Below are positions 54,766-64,000 of a DNA stretch of 64,000 nucleotides, in pieces. The DNA is from Elymus sibiricus. Its lineage: Eukaryota > Streptophyta > Magnoliopsida > Poales > Poaceae. Under the pieces are notes generated by a model. It saw only the letters and a program-made list of their open reading frames with translations. It had not been told where the DNA came from and did no database searches. A program made the position numbers and the translations under genes. The stretch's first letter is position 1; each line of letters begins with the position of its first letter. The stretch spans positions 63,877,086-63,941,085 of the forward strand of contig CM077668.1 in assembly GCA_039707655.1 (NCBI GenBank), written 5' to 3'.

Positions 54766-55668
54766 TTAGGATGTCTGGCTGCAACTCCAAGCTCTTTTGT
54801 TTCATGTGTTGTGGCAGTCAGTCTCTTTTGCGGGCAGTGTTGCACATACTGTGATGTTTAACTGGCTGGAGAGTTTGATTTACACATACTGTTATGTTGA
54901 CAAGTGTTGCTCGTTAAGTTGCTTTTGTTACATTTTCCTTGGACTGGCCAAGAAGATGCATCATTATTTCTAGGCAGAGCTTTAAGCCTTTATAAGGCCT
55001 GGAGCTCCTAGATTCCACCTGTATGATTAATTGCAAAGTGTGATCCCTTGAGTTCTTTTTTTGTTTAACCAGATGGAGCGACTAGGTCATGGCAAAGTTA
55101 AATTCTGATGGTGACCTGAAGACATGGTAGGTTTGCTTGGTACTGCAGTGTCTCAGCTATTTATATTCTATTTCTGTGTGGGTCTATCAATTCCAGTTGG
55201 TCTTAACAAAATGCTCTCCTTTCACAAAGAGAAGCGTGACTTCTCTAACTTCTAAACGCTCTTATATTTCTTTACAGAGGGAGTACAAAATTATTCAGAA
55301 TGGTCAAGTAAAAATAGTACATAATAGCAGAATGGTCAAGTAAAAATAGTACATAATAGACTTGTCATGAACATATTTGCCATGGTGAAAGCTTGATTGA
55401 ATTCCTTAAGGAAGACGGAATATAAGCTGAAGAACTGAAATGATCTTATCTGTTTCTATTGTTGCCTGGACTATGTATTTGGTAGTCATATAGATGACAT
55501 CAGTGAGAATGTGAAAGAAAAAGAAAAAAGTGTCACATGCATCCACTGTTTATGATTACATTACAAACTGCAGTATATGTGTGTTGTATTTCCATATTTA
55601 CACAAAGCTATGAATGAAGCATGATCACGATAAGAGGAAAAAATTGCATTTTTCTCTGTAAATTAATA
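54766..55668. other. Spacer with Stowaway fragment and small tandem repeat
   Basis: No gene is seen. Positions 55235-55283 (AAACGCTCTTATATTTCTTTACAGAGGGAG followed by TA) are the right end of a Stowaway MITE. Positions 55297-55360 contain two 32-bp copies of AGAATGGTCAAGTAAAAATA. Confidence 0.6.
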
Positions 55669-55749
55669 CTACCTCTCTTCCTAAATATGAGACGTTTTGT
55701 CAGTTCAAATTGAACTGACAAAATGTCTTATATTTATGAACAAACCCAG
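55669..55749. mobile_element. Stowaway-like MITE (81 bp)
   Basis: This short near-palindrome flanked by TA contains CTAAATATGAGACGTTTTGTCAGTTC and its reverse counterpart GAACTGACAAAATGTCTTATATTTAT. The ends (CTACCTCTCTTCC) are a diverged form of the CTCCCTCCGT Stowaway terminus. It could form a stem of about 30 bp. Confidence 0.7.
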
Positions 55750-55810
55750 TAGAGAAGCTGTCCGTGATGAATTCGTGATTGTCTTGATGCAAAGGCGGCT
55801 GATGGACCTG

Positions 55811-56473
55811 TTAGCGGGGAGCTGATGCAAAGGCGGCCAGTCTCATTCTGCGCAGTGAAACGCTTTCCAAAATGGTGCATCTGGAGATGATGCCTTGGAG
55901 GCAGTCCTCCGAGATACTGACATTGTCGGGAAATAGACAGTCCCAAAGCGTGAGCACGCGGAGCATGGGCGCGAAGCGGATCGGCGCGTGAGATGGCAGC
56001 AACGGCGAGCAGTGCTCTCGCTGCAAGCTCATGGCCTGGAGGTCCTGGAGGCCGGCGAGGGACCCGGAGTGGAATCAGCCGTTAACCATGCCTAGGATGT
56101 CGGGCTGGAGGGAGATGAGGAGCGAGAAGCGGCGGGCCGGGCCGTGATGGCCGGAGAGGATTCTGGAGAGCAGCGCGACGCGGGAGTCGCTGTCGGAGAG
56201 ACTCCGGTCTGCCCCGAGGTTGAGCGGCGCATTGGATGAGAGCCAGAGGGGACGCGAACGGTGGGAGAGGGCCTGAGTGTGCGCGCCGTCCTTGGTGGGG
56301 AGGAGGGAGACGACGGTGCCAAGCAAGGCGTTGGGGAGGCGGCTGATGAAGTCCAGGCCATCAAGCCTTCCATGTACCTCGCCGTTGGCGTTGCCACCCC
56401 CACCCCTGCCCCCCGGTGGTTCTCCAACAGATCTAGGCCTCTTGGGAGCATGCGTTTCCGGCGCCTTCTCCAT
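55811..56473 (-). pseudogene. F-box/LRR-type gene, truncated and with premature stop
   Basis: The minus-strand frame starts [19 protein letters not shown] at 56473 and contains the F-box [20 protein letters not shown] followed by [19 protein letters not shown], the usual start of grass F-box/LRR/FBD proteins that serve as SCF ubiquitin-ligase adaptors. A TGA at about 56075 replaces the Trp expected after MVNG; the frame then continues with FHSGSLAGLQDLQAM, HAPIRFAPMLRVLTLWDC and CLQGIISRCTILESVSLRRM, the first LRR-like segments. Coding similarity ends near 55811 beside a 37-bp direct repeat (TGATGCAAAGGCGGC at 55786 and 55823). The LRR and FBD ends are missing. It is a pseudogene. Confidence 0.85.
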
Positions 56474-56549
56474 GGCCGGCGGCTTCCGCGCAGGTGGATT
56501 TTGGTTTGGCTGGGAGGGATTTGGGAATGGGAACCAGGGTTTGGTTTTA

Positions 56550-58170
56550 ATCATGTATTTGAAAAATATTAAACGTGTATATGAAAAAAGTTCCTGATGT
56601 ATACAAAAAATGTAGTACAATTGTTCATACAAAAGAAGTAGGCATAAAAAATACATGTGTTAAAAAATGATAATCATGTGTTTAATTTTTTTTAAATATC
56701 TATATAAAAATATTCCTGATGTATACAAACTTTACAATGTGTATCAGTGTATGCAAAAAGTGGACATAAAATAATATGTGTTAAAAAATCTTAATCATGT
56801 AACCGAAAAGTGTTAAATATGTGTATAAAATGTTCCTGGTGTATAAAAGATATGTAGAATGTGTATGAAAAAAGGTGATATAAAAAATATATGTTTGAAA
56901 AGAATGCTAAACATGTATTAAAAAAATGTTCAACGTGTATACAAAAAATGTGTCATGTATTTGAATAAAATGTTACAAATTTATAAAAAAAATTCCTGTT
57001 ATATATAAAAAGAGAGAGAAAAAATGATGAAAACCAAAAAGAGAAACAAAGGAAAATGAAGGAAAAATAAGAAAACCAAAACAAAGGAAACGGAAGAAAA
57101 AGAACAATAATAAGGAAACCAAAGAAACTGGTACAAAATAATGAAAAACAGTGAAAATCAAGAAAGAAACAGAAGGAAAACGAAGAAAACCGATGAAAAC
57201 CAAGACAGAAAAAAAAGCAAAAAATCAGTGAAATTCGAGAAAAAACAAAGAAAACATACATAAAAGAAAAAAAACAGTGAACACCATGAAAGAAAAGGAA
57301 GAAATTGATGAAAAATAAAAAACTAAAGAAATAGATAAAACCAAAAGGAAAGAAGTAAAAGAAACCGAAAAAGAAAGAAAAACAAAAAAAACTCAGAAGA
57401 AACGAGTGAGCGTCTCGATCGATCATACAGCGAAAAAAAGACGACAATGGGCTGGCCCGGTAACTACGGAGGGAGGAAACCCCTTCAGGCGAGCGGGCGA
57501 TTCATCTCGCTATAAGCGAGATACAGGGTTTGCGTTGGTTCGCTGCTGCGAACTGGAATGGAATACGAGCTCAAAGTTGCTGGTTCATATGTGCGAGATC
57601 TATATATCTCGCTTGTAACAAGACGTATGCTTCTCTGGGTCTGGCACCATTTTTTTACTGCGTTCACTCTTTTGCATCGTTTTCTCGGCCTTTTCTGTTT
57701 TTCTCCTTTTTATTTTTCCTTTTCTTTTTTGCTTCAGTTTTATTTGTTTCTTTCATGGTTTTTTCATTTTTCACTATGTTCCATTGTTTTGCATTAGTTT
57801 TTTTGGTTTTATATCTTTTATCTTTTTCCTTGGTTATTTTGTTCCTTTCTGGTTTTCTTTGGCTTTCTTTAGCTTTTTCATACACTTTGTACTTTGTTTG
57901 TATACAACAGGAACATTTTTATACATGTTCAATATTTTTAAAATACATGACGAACATTTTTAAAGAAATATATGTTTTGAGGTCTACTTTTTTTCATACA
58001 GCTTGTACACTTTTCGTATACAGTAGGAACTTTTTATACTTGTTTATCATTTCTCAAATACATGATTTACTTTTTTCAGATATATGTTTTGATGTGTATT
58101 TTTTCATATAGATTGTACATTTTTCATATATGTAAGAAACATTTTTGTTCTACATGTTTAACAAATGAAA
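56550..58170. repeat. AT-rich foldback block with central hairpins
   Basis: The left arm (56550-57410) is made of AAAATGTTCCTGATGTATACAAA-like repeats and then GAAAACCAAAGAAA-like purine repeats. The right arm (57650-58170) has the complementary order, TTTTCCTTTTC-like and then ACATTTTTATACATG-like. Between them, 57411-57649 contains GGGCTGGCCCGG and two hairpins sharing one stem: ATCTCGCT-ATA-AGCGAGAT (57510-57528) and GCGAGAT-CTATAT-ATCTCGC. The long frames across it (up to 193 residues, Phe/Ser-rich) are compositional artefacts. Confidence 0.65.
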
Positions 58171-58172
58171 CG

Positions 58173-58236
58173 ATAGAGAGAGGGAGAGAGAGAGGGGAGA
58201 GAGGGGGAGAGATAGAGGAAGAGAGAGAGGGGGGGT
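58173..58236. repeat. GA-rich microsatellite
   Basis: An interrupted (GA)n/(GGGA)n purine tract of about 64 bp. Confidence 0.9.
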
Positions 58237-58377
58237 GAGCAGAACTGGCCAAATGGGTCAGCACGGCCCTGACATGGCACGCCGAGCTCGTATATAAGCT
58301 GGTTGTGCCATTCCGGCAACTGTGCCTCGCGCTCATGACCCAGGCACGAGTGGCGACGAGGAGGAGAGGAAGGGGTG

Positions 58378-58900
58378 GGGAAGCCATCGACGACGGCTAT
58401 GGTTGTCCGCCCGTGTCGCCCCTGTTTGAGCGATGCGGGGGGGGGGGGGGGGGGGGGAAGAGGGGGGTTCTACAATCTGCATCCTTTGTGTCCAACGGCA
58501 TCGACCGACAGGCGGGATGGAGAAGCCGTACATGCGTCGGATGAGGCGCTCGTCCAACACGAAGTCACGCTCCAGGGAGCTAACAGCGAGCATGCGGTGC
58601 CAGCACGCAAGCTCGAGGTCGTCTTGGTCCACGGCGACGCGGAAGTCGTTGGGGAAGTAGCGAACACAGTCCCAAAATGTCAGGGAGGCCCAGCACCGCG
58701 CGACAGTGGTGGACCTTCACCAGGGAGCGTGCAATGGCATCAAGCTCGGCCACCGCCATGGACTCTGTGTCGCAGTAGGAGAGCTCCGACGTTGCCTCCT
58801 TCAACTTCGTTGGCATGGAATCCGCTGCCAATGGCAGCCACTGCAGGCTCCCTTCACATGCCCTCTGACGATGCTAGACGCACCATCGGGATGGTGATTG
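58378..58900 (-). pseudogene. Unrecognised decayed coding remnant with G21 tract
   Basis: Two overlapping minus-strand frames look protein-like: MPTKLKEATSELSYCDTESMAVAELDAIARSLVKVHHC, then, after a shift, FPNDFRVAVDQDDLELACWHRMLAVSS and ERDFVLDERLIRRMYGFSIPP. Codon composition and balanced residues suggest a real past gene, but I do not recognise the family, and FRVAVDQ-type segments alone do not prove an F-box origin. A run of 21 G (58437-58457) on the plus strand lies immediately downstream. Confidence 0.4.
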
Positions 58901-59090
58901 AGCGTGGAAGACGTTATTCCTATTCAGGGGCATCGCCGTCGCCACACAACACTAACCAAGATGTTGAATCTAACAAGAACAAGAGTGGGGTCCCTCGTGC
59001 TGGCGGGGGAGATCCTTCGCACCTCCATGCGCCAAAGGCCATCGGATGTGGGGCAGAACGGCGGCGGCGCCGACGATGGGAGTCTTTTCG

Positions 59091-60155
59091 TACATATATA
59101 AATACTTTGTTTTGGAACTATTTTAGAAGAAGAAAGTTCTTTTATCTGTAGAAGAAGGAAAGTTAACAGAGGCGTGGCAGTGTTTTTTATAAACTTTTTT
59201 GTATTATTATTTTTATCTATGTTACATTTTTTGTAAAATAGAACATGGACAATTTCTTTTACATACATGGACATTTACATGAGAATATAGTTTGAAAAAA
59301 TTTGTTTGATGCAAAGCAACTTTATGTACCAAAATGAAAAATTGAAGTTACGCAACCATTTTTAGTTCATAAGCATGACCATTTTTTTTGAAATAAATCT
59401 ATGGTGTAAAATATTTTAAAGAAAGTTTTCCCTACAAATGTGTTTTTGAAATTAAAATTAATATTGATGGGGATGATGTAACCATGAAAGTTTTAATCAA
59501 TCAATAAAGACTTAAGGGTTGTTTAAAACAAATCTATTGGTGTCGTTATTTACATATGTAAATACTTTATTCTGGTACCATTTTATAAGAGGAAAAGTTG
59601 AACTGAGGCATGGCTGTGTTGTTTATCAACTTTTTCGTATGAATTTTTGTATCTATATTACAAATTTTTAATAGGCATGGACAATGTCTTTTACATACAT
59701 GAACAATTACATCATAATACAGTTCACAAAACTCCCCTAAAAAATACAGTTCAAAAAAACGTTGTTTGATGCAGAGCATTTTTATATACCAAAATAAAAA
59801 TTTGAAGTTATGCAATCATTTTTAGTTGACAAGCACGGCCATTTTTTATTTGAAAGTTTTGAACAATTAATAAAGCTTCGAGGGTTGTCTAAAAAAATCT
59901 ATTGGTGTCGTTATTTACATATGTAAATAATTTATTCTGGTACCATTTTATAAGAGGAAAAGTTGAACTGAGGTATGGCAGTGTGGTTAATAACTTTTTC
60001 ATATGATTTTTTGTTGTTTCATGAAGAGCATTTTTATGCACCAAATAAAAATTTGAATTTATTCAACCATTTTTAGTTGACAAGCACAGCCTTTTTTTAT
60101 TTGAAATAAATCTATAGTGTAGCATATTTTAAAGGAAATATTTTCCATACAACCA
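59091..60155. repeat. Three decaying tandem copies of a ~365-460 bp unit
   Basis: The segment starting TACATAT(G/A)TAAATA(C/A)TTT, then CATTTTATAAGAGGAAAAGTTG, CCATTTTTAGTTGACAAGCA and AATAAATCTATxGTGTA, recurs at 59091, 59551 and 59916. Copies 2 and 3 are closest to each other; copy 3 is shortened internally. It is AT-rich and non-coding. It ends about 330 bp upstream of the start codon of the 60482 gene and so could contribute to its promoter region. Confidence 0.85.
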
Positions 60156-60481
60156 TGTTGATCCACCCAGAAAAATTTCAGGTGTTGTAATAAAAAAAAT
60201 AACAAAAATAATTTACACAAAATGAGAATTTGCAACGGGCCGGCCTTCCCCCCAATAAAACAGAGTCGCCCCCCTCCCCTCCATCTTCTTCCCCCCAAAA
60301 CAGAGTCCCCAAGCTCCCTCCCCGCCGGCTTCCTCCTCCCCAAGCTCGCACCAGCCAGCCACCTAAGAGACCTTCTCGCCGCCGTCCACCACCACCGCCG
60401 CATCGCCCCGTCTCTTCGTGCCTTCTGATCCTTCTCCTCCACCCCGCTGCACGTGTGAAGGCAAAAAACAAGAAGCCAAGA

Positions 60482-62350
60482 ATGCTTCTTGGAGGCCCTC
60501 CAATGGCGAAGGGCGCCGGGAAGAATCGCCGCGGGAAGAAGGCGTCCATGTACGAGGTGGCCGTGCCGCAGCTCCCAGGCATGCCACCACCGCCGACTGG
60601 GTCCGGGATGTCCGCGCTGCAGCTCCCGGGCGCGCCACCACCGCCGACCCAGCCCGAGGTCGACACGACGCGGCGGCTCCATGGAGGCCTCGCGCCATCT
60701 CAGGTGACCGCCCTGCAGCTCCCAGACGCGCCACCCCAGCCGCCTCAGACCGAGGTGGCCCCTCGCCCGCCTGTGATCGTGCCCGCCCCCGCTCACGTGC
60801 CGCATCAGGCCGAGGTGGCCTGGTTCAGGCGCGTGCTGGAGGCCCTCCGCGACCGGTTTCCTGGGACGGCTGTGGCGACATTCTTCGAGGCTTTGCAGGG
60901 TGTGTGGGCATCCGTGCACGGGAGGTGGAGCGGGCCGCCGCCAACAGCACCGCCGGAGTTCAAGAAGAAGAAGAAGAAGAATACGAAGCCTGTCCTCCCC
61001 GATGTACGGCGTAGTAAAGCATGGTTGTACTGGGAGAAGCGCCGCCGTGTGATCCCCCCTCCTCCTGCTCCTGATGAGCCGCAACCTTCGCAGCCGGCAC
61101 CAGTGCCAGTGGTAAGTTCCTCTCCTTCCCTCCCCCCAAGCACCCAATCTTTTTGCCCAAGCACCCAATCCTTGTACTGGATGCCAGCCACAGTTGTAGC
61201 TGGTCCATTCTCAAGTTTTAGAGCAGTTTATGTTCAGACTCTTTGCAGTCAAAGTTAATCCAAAGAAATGACAATATGTTAATCAGTTTCCCTTGTAATC
61301 AGATTGCAAGATGAACACCGTTGCTGTGCAGGATACTTATTTCCTGGAATTACTGAAACAAATAATTGCACACAATATATCTGAAATATTGTCTTGCCTT
61401 TACCTTCAAAATATTGAAAATAACACTGATTTCCAAGTTTCACCCTTGAGTCAGATATATCAAGTTTTGAAAATTGAAAAGATACAGCAGGAACACTGAT
61501 TTCCTGGAGTTGCTGAAACAAATAATTTGGAAACCAAGTTTTGTTGTTTATCTTACTCTAAAACAAACAATTATACCTGAACCGGTGCTTACAATTCTGG
61601 AATGCTTTCTATCAGTCCTTTATGGTGTTTTCCTGAACATAAATACTTGGGTGGTAAACTATGTATAAAGATGGCCTAAAAGTTATCGACAATGTGTTCT
61701 TCTGCTAATTTTGCAAACAAATTTACCAGAGGATTGTGCCTTAATTTGCTTGTACCCAGTCACATATCTTGTTTATAATTTCACTCAGTTTGAGTTTTGA
61801 CAATCAACCTTCCACTCATAATGCATCATATATCTGAAATAAAAAGATTTGCATTGCTTTATCATTCCATCTCATATCTGCACAAATGATAGCGAATTGG
61901 TTCAATAGCACATAAGTTGCATATTTGTTAATGCAGTTCAACTTTTTAATCTTGCATCGTACCTATGCTCAGATTGTCGATGGAGTGACTGTCCCTACTG
62001 AGATTGTGAAACGATATAAGAGGTATTGCAGATTAACTGGATCCTCTCCAGCGACGACAACAGTGTGTCACCTTTGCATTTTTGAGCAGGAGCTTCACCC
62101 AAATGGGATTGTTCGCACCACTGATGTGATAATTTGAACTAGCATCGTTTTACTCCCTACACATCTCTCCATTTGATTTTGAGCTAACTTTCGTTTGCTT
62201 TTGTAGATGATCGCGCATTACAGCAAGCATCCTTCAGTAGCTGTTTGCTGCGGCAGGTTTGGCTGTGCGGCGAAAGTTCCTCCAGGCCGCGACCTACGTG
62301 AGCACACCTACTTCTGCCACGACCTGTCTGCTGATTGGTGGCTACCATAG
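60482..62350 (+). CDS. Three-exon gene for a proline-rich protein with Cys/His-rich C-terminus
   Basis: The function is not recognised. Exons are 60482-61111, 61973-62125 and 62207-62350; both introns begin GT and end AG, and every junction is phase 0, giving about 308 residues. Translation may instead begin at the second ATG (60503, MAKGAGKNRRGKKAS), which has the better context (CCAATGGCG). Exon 1 encodes a basic N-terminus, three (A/V)xQLPxxPPPP-type repeats (residues about 28-100), a helical segment (HQAEVAWFRRVLEALRDRF), a KKKKKK tract followed by RRSKAWLYWEKRRR, and a Pro-rich end. Exons 2 and 3 encode EIVKRYKRYCRLTGSS, VCHLC, MIAHYSKHPSVAVCC and HTYFCHD, a spacing of Cys and His suggesting zinc binding. 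Upstream, CT-rich leader sequence at 60240-60340 fits a grass 5' UTR. Nuclear location is inferred from the basic tracts only. Confidence 0.7.
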
Positions 62351-62894
62351 AGATCTGGTGGTACTAGGAAACAAAATGTTGGTAGCATAAATGATATGGA
62401 TTGTTGTATAAACTTGTAAATCGTGTGGGTATACGCTTATGTTTCTAAAACTACAACCAGATCCTTGTGGTTCATTCATGAACAACAGTGGAAAATATTA
62501 AACGGGAACAATATTTCCTTGTGTGCAATGATACAACAGAGAGCTCTTATATTTTATTTTCATTTCTGTAGGAAACAACACTGCTAGATTGCTGTAACAA
62601 CACTGAACTAACATATATTTATTTAATATCTCGCAATAAATGGTGAATAAAATGTGTACAGTATTTGAGCAAACTATTACAAACTATTTGAAACATAAAA
62701 ACTGTAAGATTGCTGTAACTACAAGATGATTCCATCTTCTCCATGATTTTCTGCTACATATATCATCTCCGACGATTACCACACCAGACTGAGCAGAAAA
62801 GGATGTTGATGTTGAGCACTCCCTCGGCAGGCCATCTTTGCAGCACAGACAGAGCCTCTCTCTTGTGTGTTAATTGTAACTGTAGCAGTCCACT
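62351..62894. other. Convergent intergenic region (3' UTRs)
   Basis: The two genic loci point toward each other here. AT-rich sequence contains several AATAAA-like words (for example GCAATAAATGG near 62633 and, on the minus strand, in the TTTATT runs at 62555 and 62617). No repeat or gene is seen. Confidence 0.5.
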
Positions 62895-64000
62895 TCACAG
62901 TTGTTGGCTCATTGAGCCCATATGGTTCATCTTTCCAAGATCAGGAGTAATCCACATTGGAGCCGGACAGTTGGACCAAAGCTGAGGAGACACAAGTTCC
63001 TCCCTGCTGTTATCATTCAACTTAAGAATTCCGATATCACGATGATTATTCTTATATCCCCCTGTCCACAGAAAATTATCATCGGTAAAATAGGAACAAT
63101 TTGCCTTGAGAGCAGGATATTCATCAGCACTAAGGCATAGCGATAGGTTATGACCAAGAAATAACACATGGTCATGCAAGCAATTGGTTAGCTCAATTTT
63201 ATTCCACAGAGCATCAATCTCGCATATTTTAGTTTCTGTAGTCTTCCAGTACTCATATTCTAAATCATGGTCATGAACTATTCTAAACACAAGTAGCAGA
63301 CTGCACCATGGAGCTTCAACGATATACCTGCTATCACAATCATAATGCTCAGGTGCCATTATAATCGTCTTTACAGTGACCACAGGGTCACTAAGATCGA
63401 ATGCGTGGATTTCTCCTTTCATATTCACTGCATACAATATGCCATCCTTGTACATGCAATCCTCGTGAAGATAATGAGGCGGTAGCCAGGTCCACTTATC
63501 ATCACCTGCCTTTGCAAATGAGAGCTGAGCTTGTGGATTGTGGATGAGCACCACAATGTAGCTTCCTGTGGATGTATCAGGAAATACAAACGCCTTCCAC
63601 TGGAGTCTATCCCTCAGCTCGGCAAGAGCAAAGATGAATGGCGGATTATAACTGTTGTACGATCCACTGTGCCCTGACATCTCATACTTGCAGACATCAC
63701 CATACTCATCAAATATGGGCTTCAAATGCTCAATGGTGGACACTGAAGGGAGAGCAATCTGTTCACAGGTGATTGGATTCAGAAGGTGCATGTCAGATCT
63801 CTCGTCGACGGTAACAAGACAGCCATTTGAGGACCCGATCAAATACCTGCTGCGGATAGGTAGCTGCGGCAGAGATAACTTGTAAGACCTCTTCTCAGCG
63901 AGGCTGTAGAGGGACAAAACATCATCAGGATCAGATTCAGAGGTGTAGACCAGGCAAGGCGTCTGGCCCTGCTTGTACTTCCCAAGGGTGCGTAGCTCGG
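62895..64000 (-). CDS. DUF295/KIB-type beta-propeller protein, C-terminal part (partial)
   Basis: The minus-strand frame is open from the right window edge to TGA at 62895, 367 residues; there is no credible start codon inside the window, so the N-terminus (usually an F-box) lies beyond it. Recognisable blocks include the entry ELRTLGKYKQGQTPCLVYTS, then SRYLIGSSNGCLVTVDERSDMHLLNPITCEQIALP, WTWLPPHYLHEDCMYKDGILYAVNMKGEIHAFDL, SLLLVFRIV, LWNKIELTNCLHDHVLFLGHNLSLCLSADEYPALKANCSYFTDD and GILKLNDNSREELVSPQLW, the order found in the KIB1-4 beta-propeller (DUF295) of plant F-box/kelch-like proteins. Such proteins are usually SCF substrate adaptors; the substrate here is unknown. No stop or frameshift, so it is probably functional. 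Confidence 0.88.
   Translation of the reverse strand, partial: ELRTLGKYKQGQTPCLVYTSESDPDDVLSLYSLAEKRSYKLSLPQLPIRSRYLIGSSNGCLVTVDERSDMHLLNPITCEQIALPSVSTIEHLKPIFDEYGDVCKYEMSGHSGSYNSYNPPFIFALAELRDRLQWKAFVFPDTSTGSYIVVLIHNPQAQLSFAKAGDDKWTWLPPHYLHEDCMYKDGILYAVNMKGEIHAFDLSDPVVTVKTIIMAPEHYDCDSRYIVEAPWCSLLLVFRIVHDHDLEYEYWKTTETKICEIDALWNKIELTNCLHDHVLFLGHNLSLCLSADEYPALKANCSYFTDDNFLWTGGYKNNHRDIGILKLNDNSREELVSPQLWSNCPAPMWITPDLGKMNHMGSMSQQL

Noticed and set aside
60059..61168. 369-residue minus-strand frame across exon 1 of the 60482 gene
   Set aside because: It is antisense to a spliced gene, rich in Arg/Gly/Trp from GC bias, and shows no domain; it is a shadow frame.

Overview
The window is plant nuclear DNA from a large, repeat-rich grass genome, most likely Triticeae (wheat, barley, rye or Aegilops). 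The evidence is BARE-1/WIS/Angela-like Copia LTRs, Gypsy elements with 4-kb LTRs, Stowaway-type MITEs, PIF/Harbinger and Mutator elements, grass LINE tails, and low gene density. There are no bacterial features. Only two loci look like intact host genes, both in the last 4 kb.

Layout. (1) 1-16513 is one nest. A Copia LTR in plus orientation (LTR B) was hit by a decayed Copia element (A; only its 5' LTR at 2898-5090 and part of its interior lie in the window) and by a complete Gypsy element (C, 5131-15905, target duplication CCCAT, non-coding interior). (2) 16514-18640 holds a LINE 3' end and low-copy sequence. (3) 18641-39216 is a three-level nest. A dead LINE (E, minus strand) is split by a Gypsy element (D, 20512-38144), whose 5' LTR is split by a very young, complete Copia element (F, 22993-32023, target duplication GTTAC, intact 1327-residue polyprotein). 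(4) 39217-46750 is a mosaic: a Gypsy leader fragment, two foldback elements, a tiny retro-insertion, an RNase H remnant split by a MITE, a tRNA-like block, two AT-rich phased-repeat blocks and a decayed Harbinger ORF1. (5) 46759-50206 is a Mutator-like element with 97-bp inverted ends and a perfect 9-bp target duplication. A 2.3-kb Harbinger element with a decayed Myb/SANT-type ORF1 and a TTA duplication is nested inside it. (6) 52045-54765 carries a broken hAT (BED/RNase H/dimerisation) transposase gene. (7) 55235-58900 has Stowaway pieces, a truncated F-box pseudogene, an AT-rich foldback block and an unclassified decayed coding remnant. (8) 59091-64000 is the genic end: a degenerate three-copy tandem repeat, a three-exon gene for a proline-rich protein with a Cys/His-rich C-terminus (60482-62350, plus), and the 3' part of a DUF295/KIB-type beta-propeller gene (62895-64000, minus, cut by the window edge).

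The elements do not form a pathway. They record successive insertions: LINE E, then D, then F in one nest, and LTR B, then A and C in the other. Copia F is the only element that looks capable of recent or current activity; C and D have LTRs and priming sites but no visible proteins. No wholly new system is demonstrated. The best candidates for follow-up are the palindrome array in the LTR of F, the unequal LTRs of D, the minisatellite inside C, the Mutator/Harbinger composite and the unrecognised three-exon gene. All homology calls were made by eye from motifs; no database search was run.
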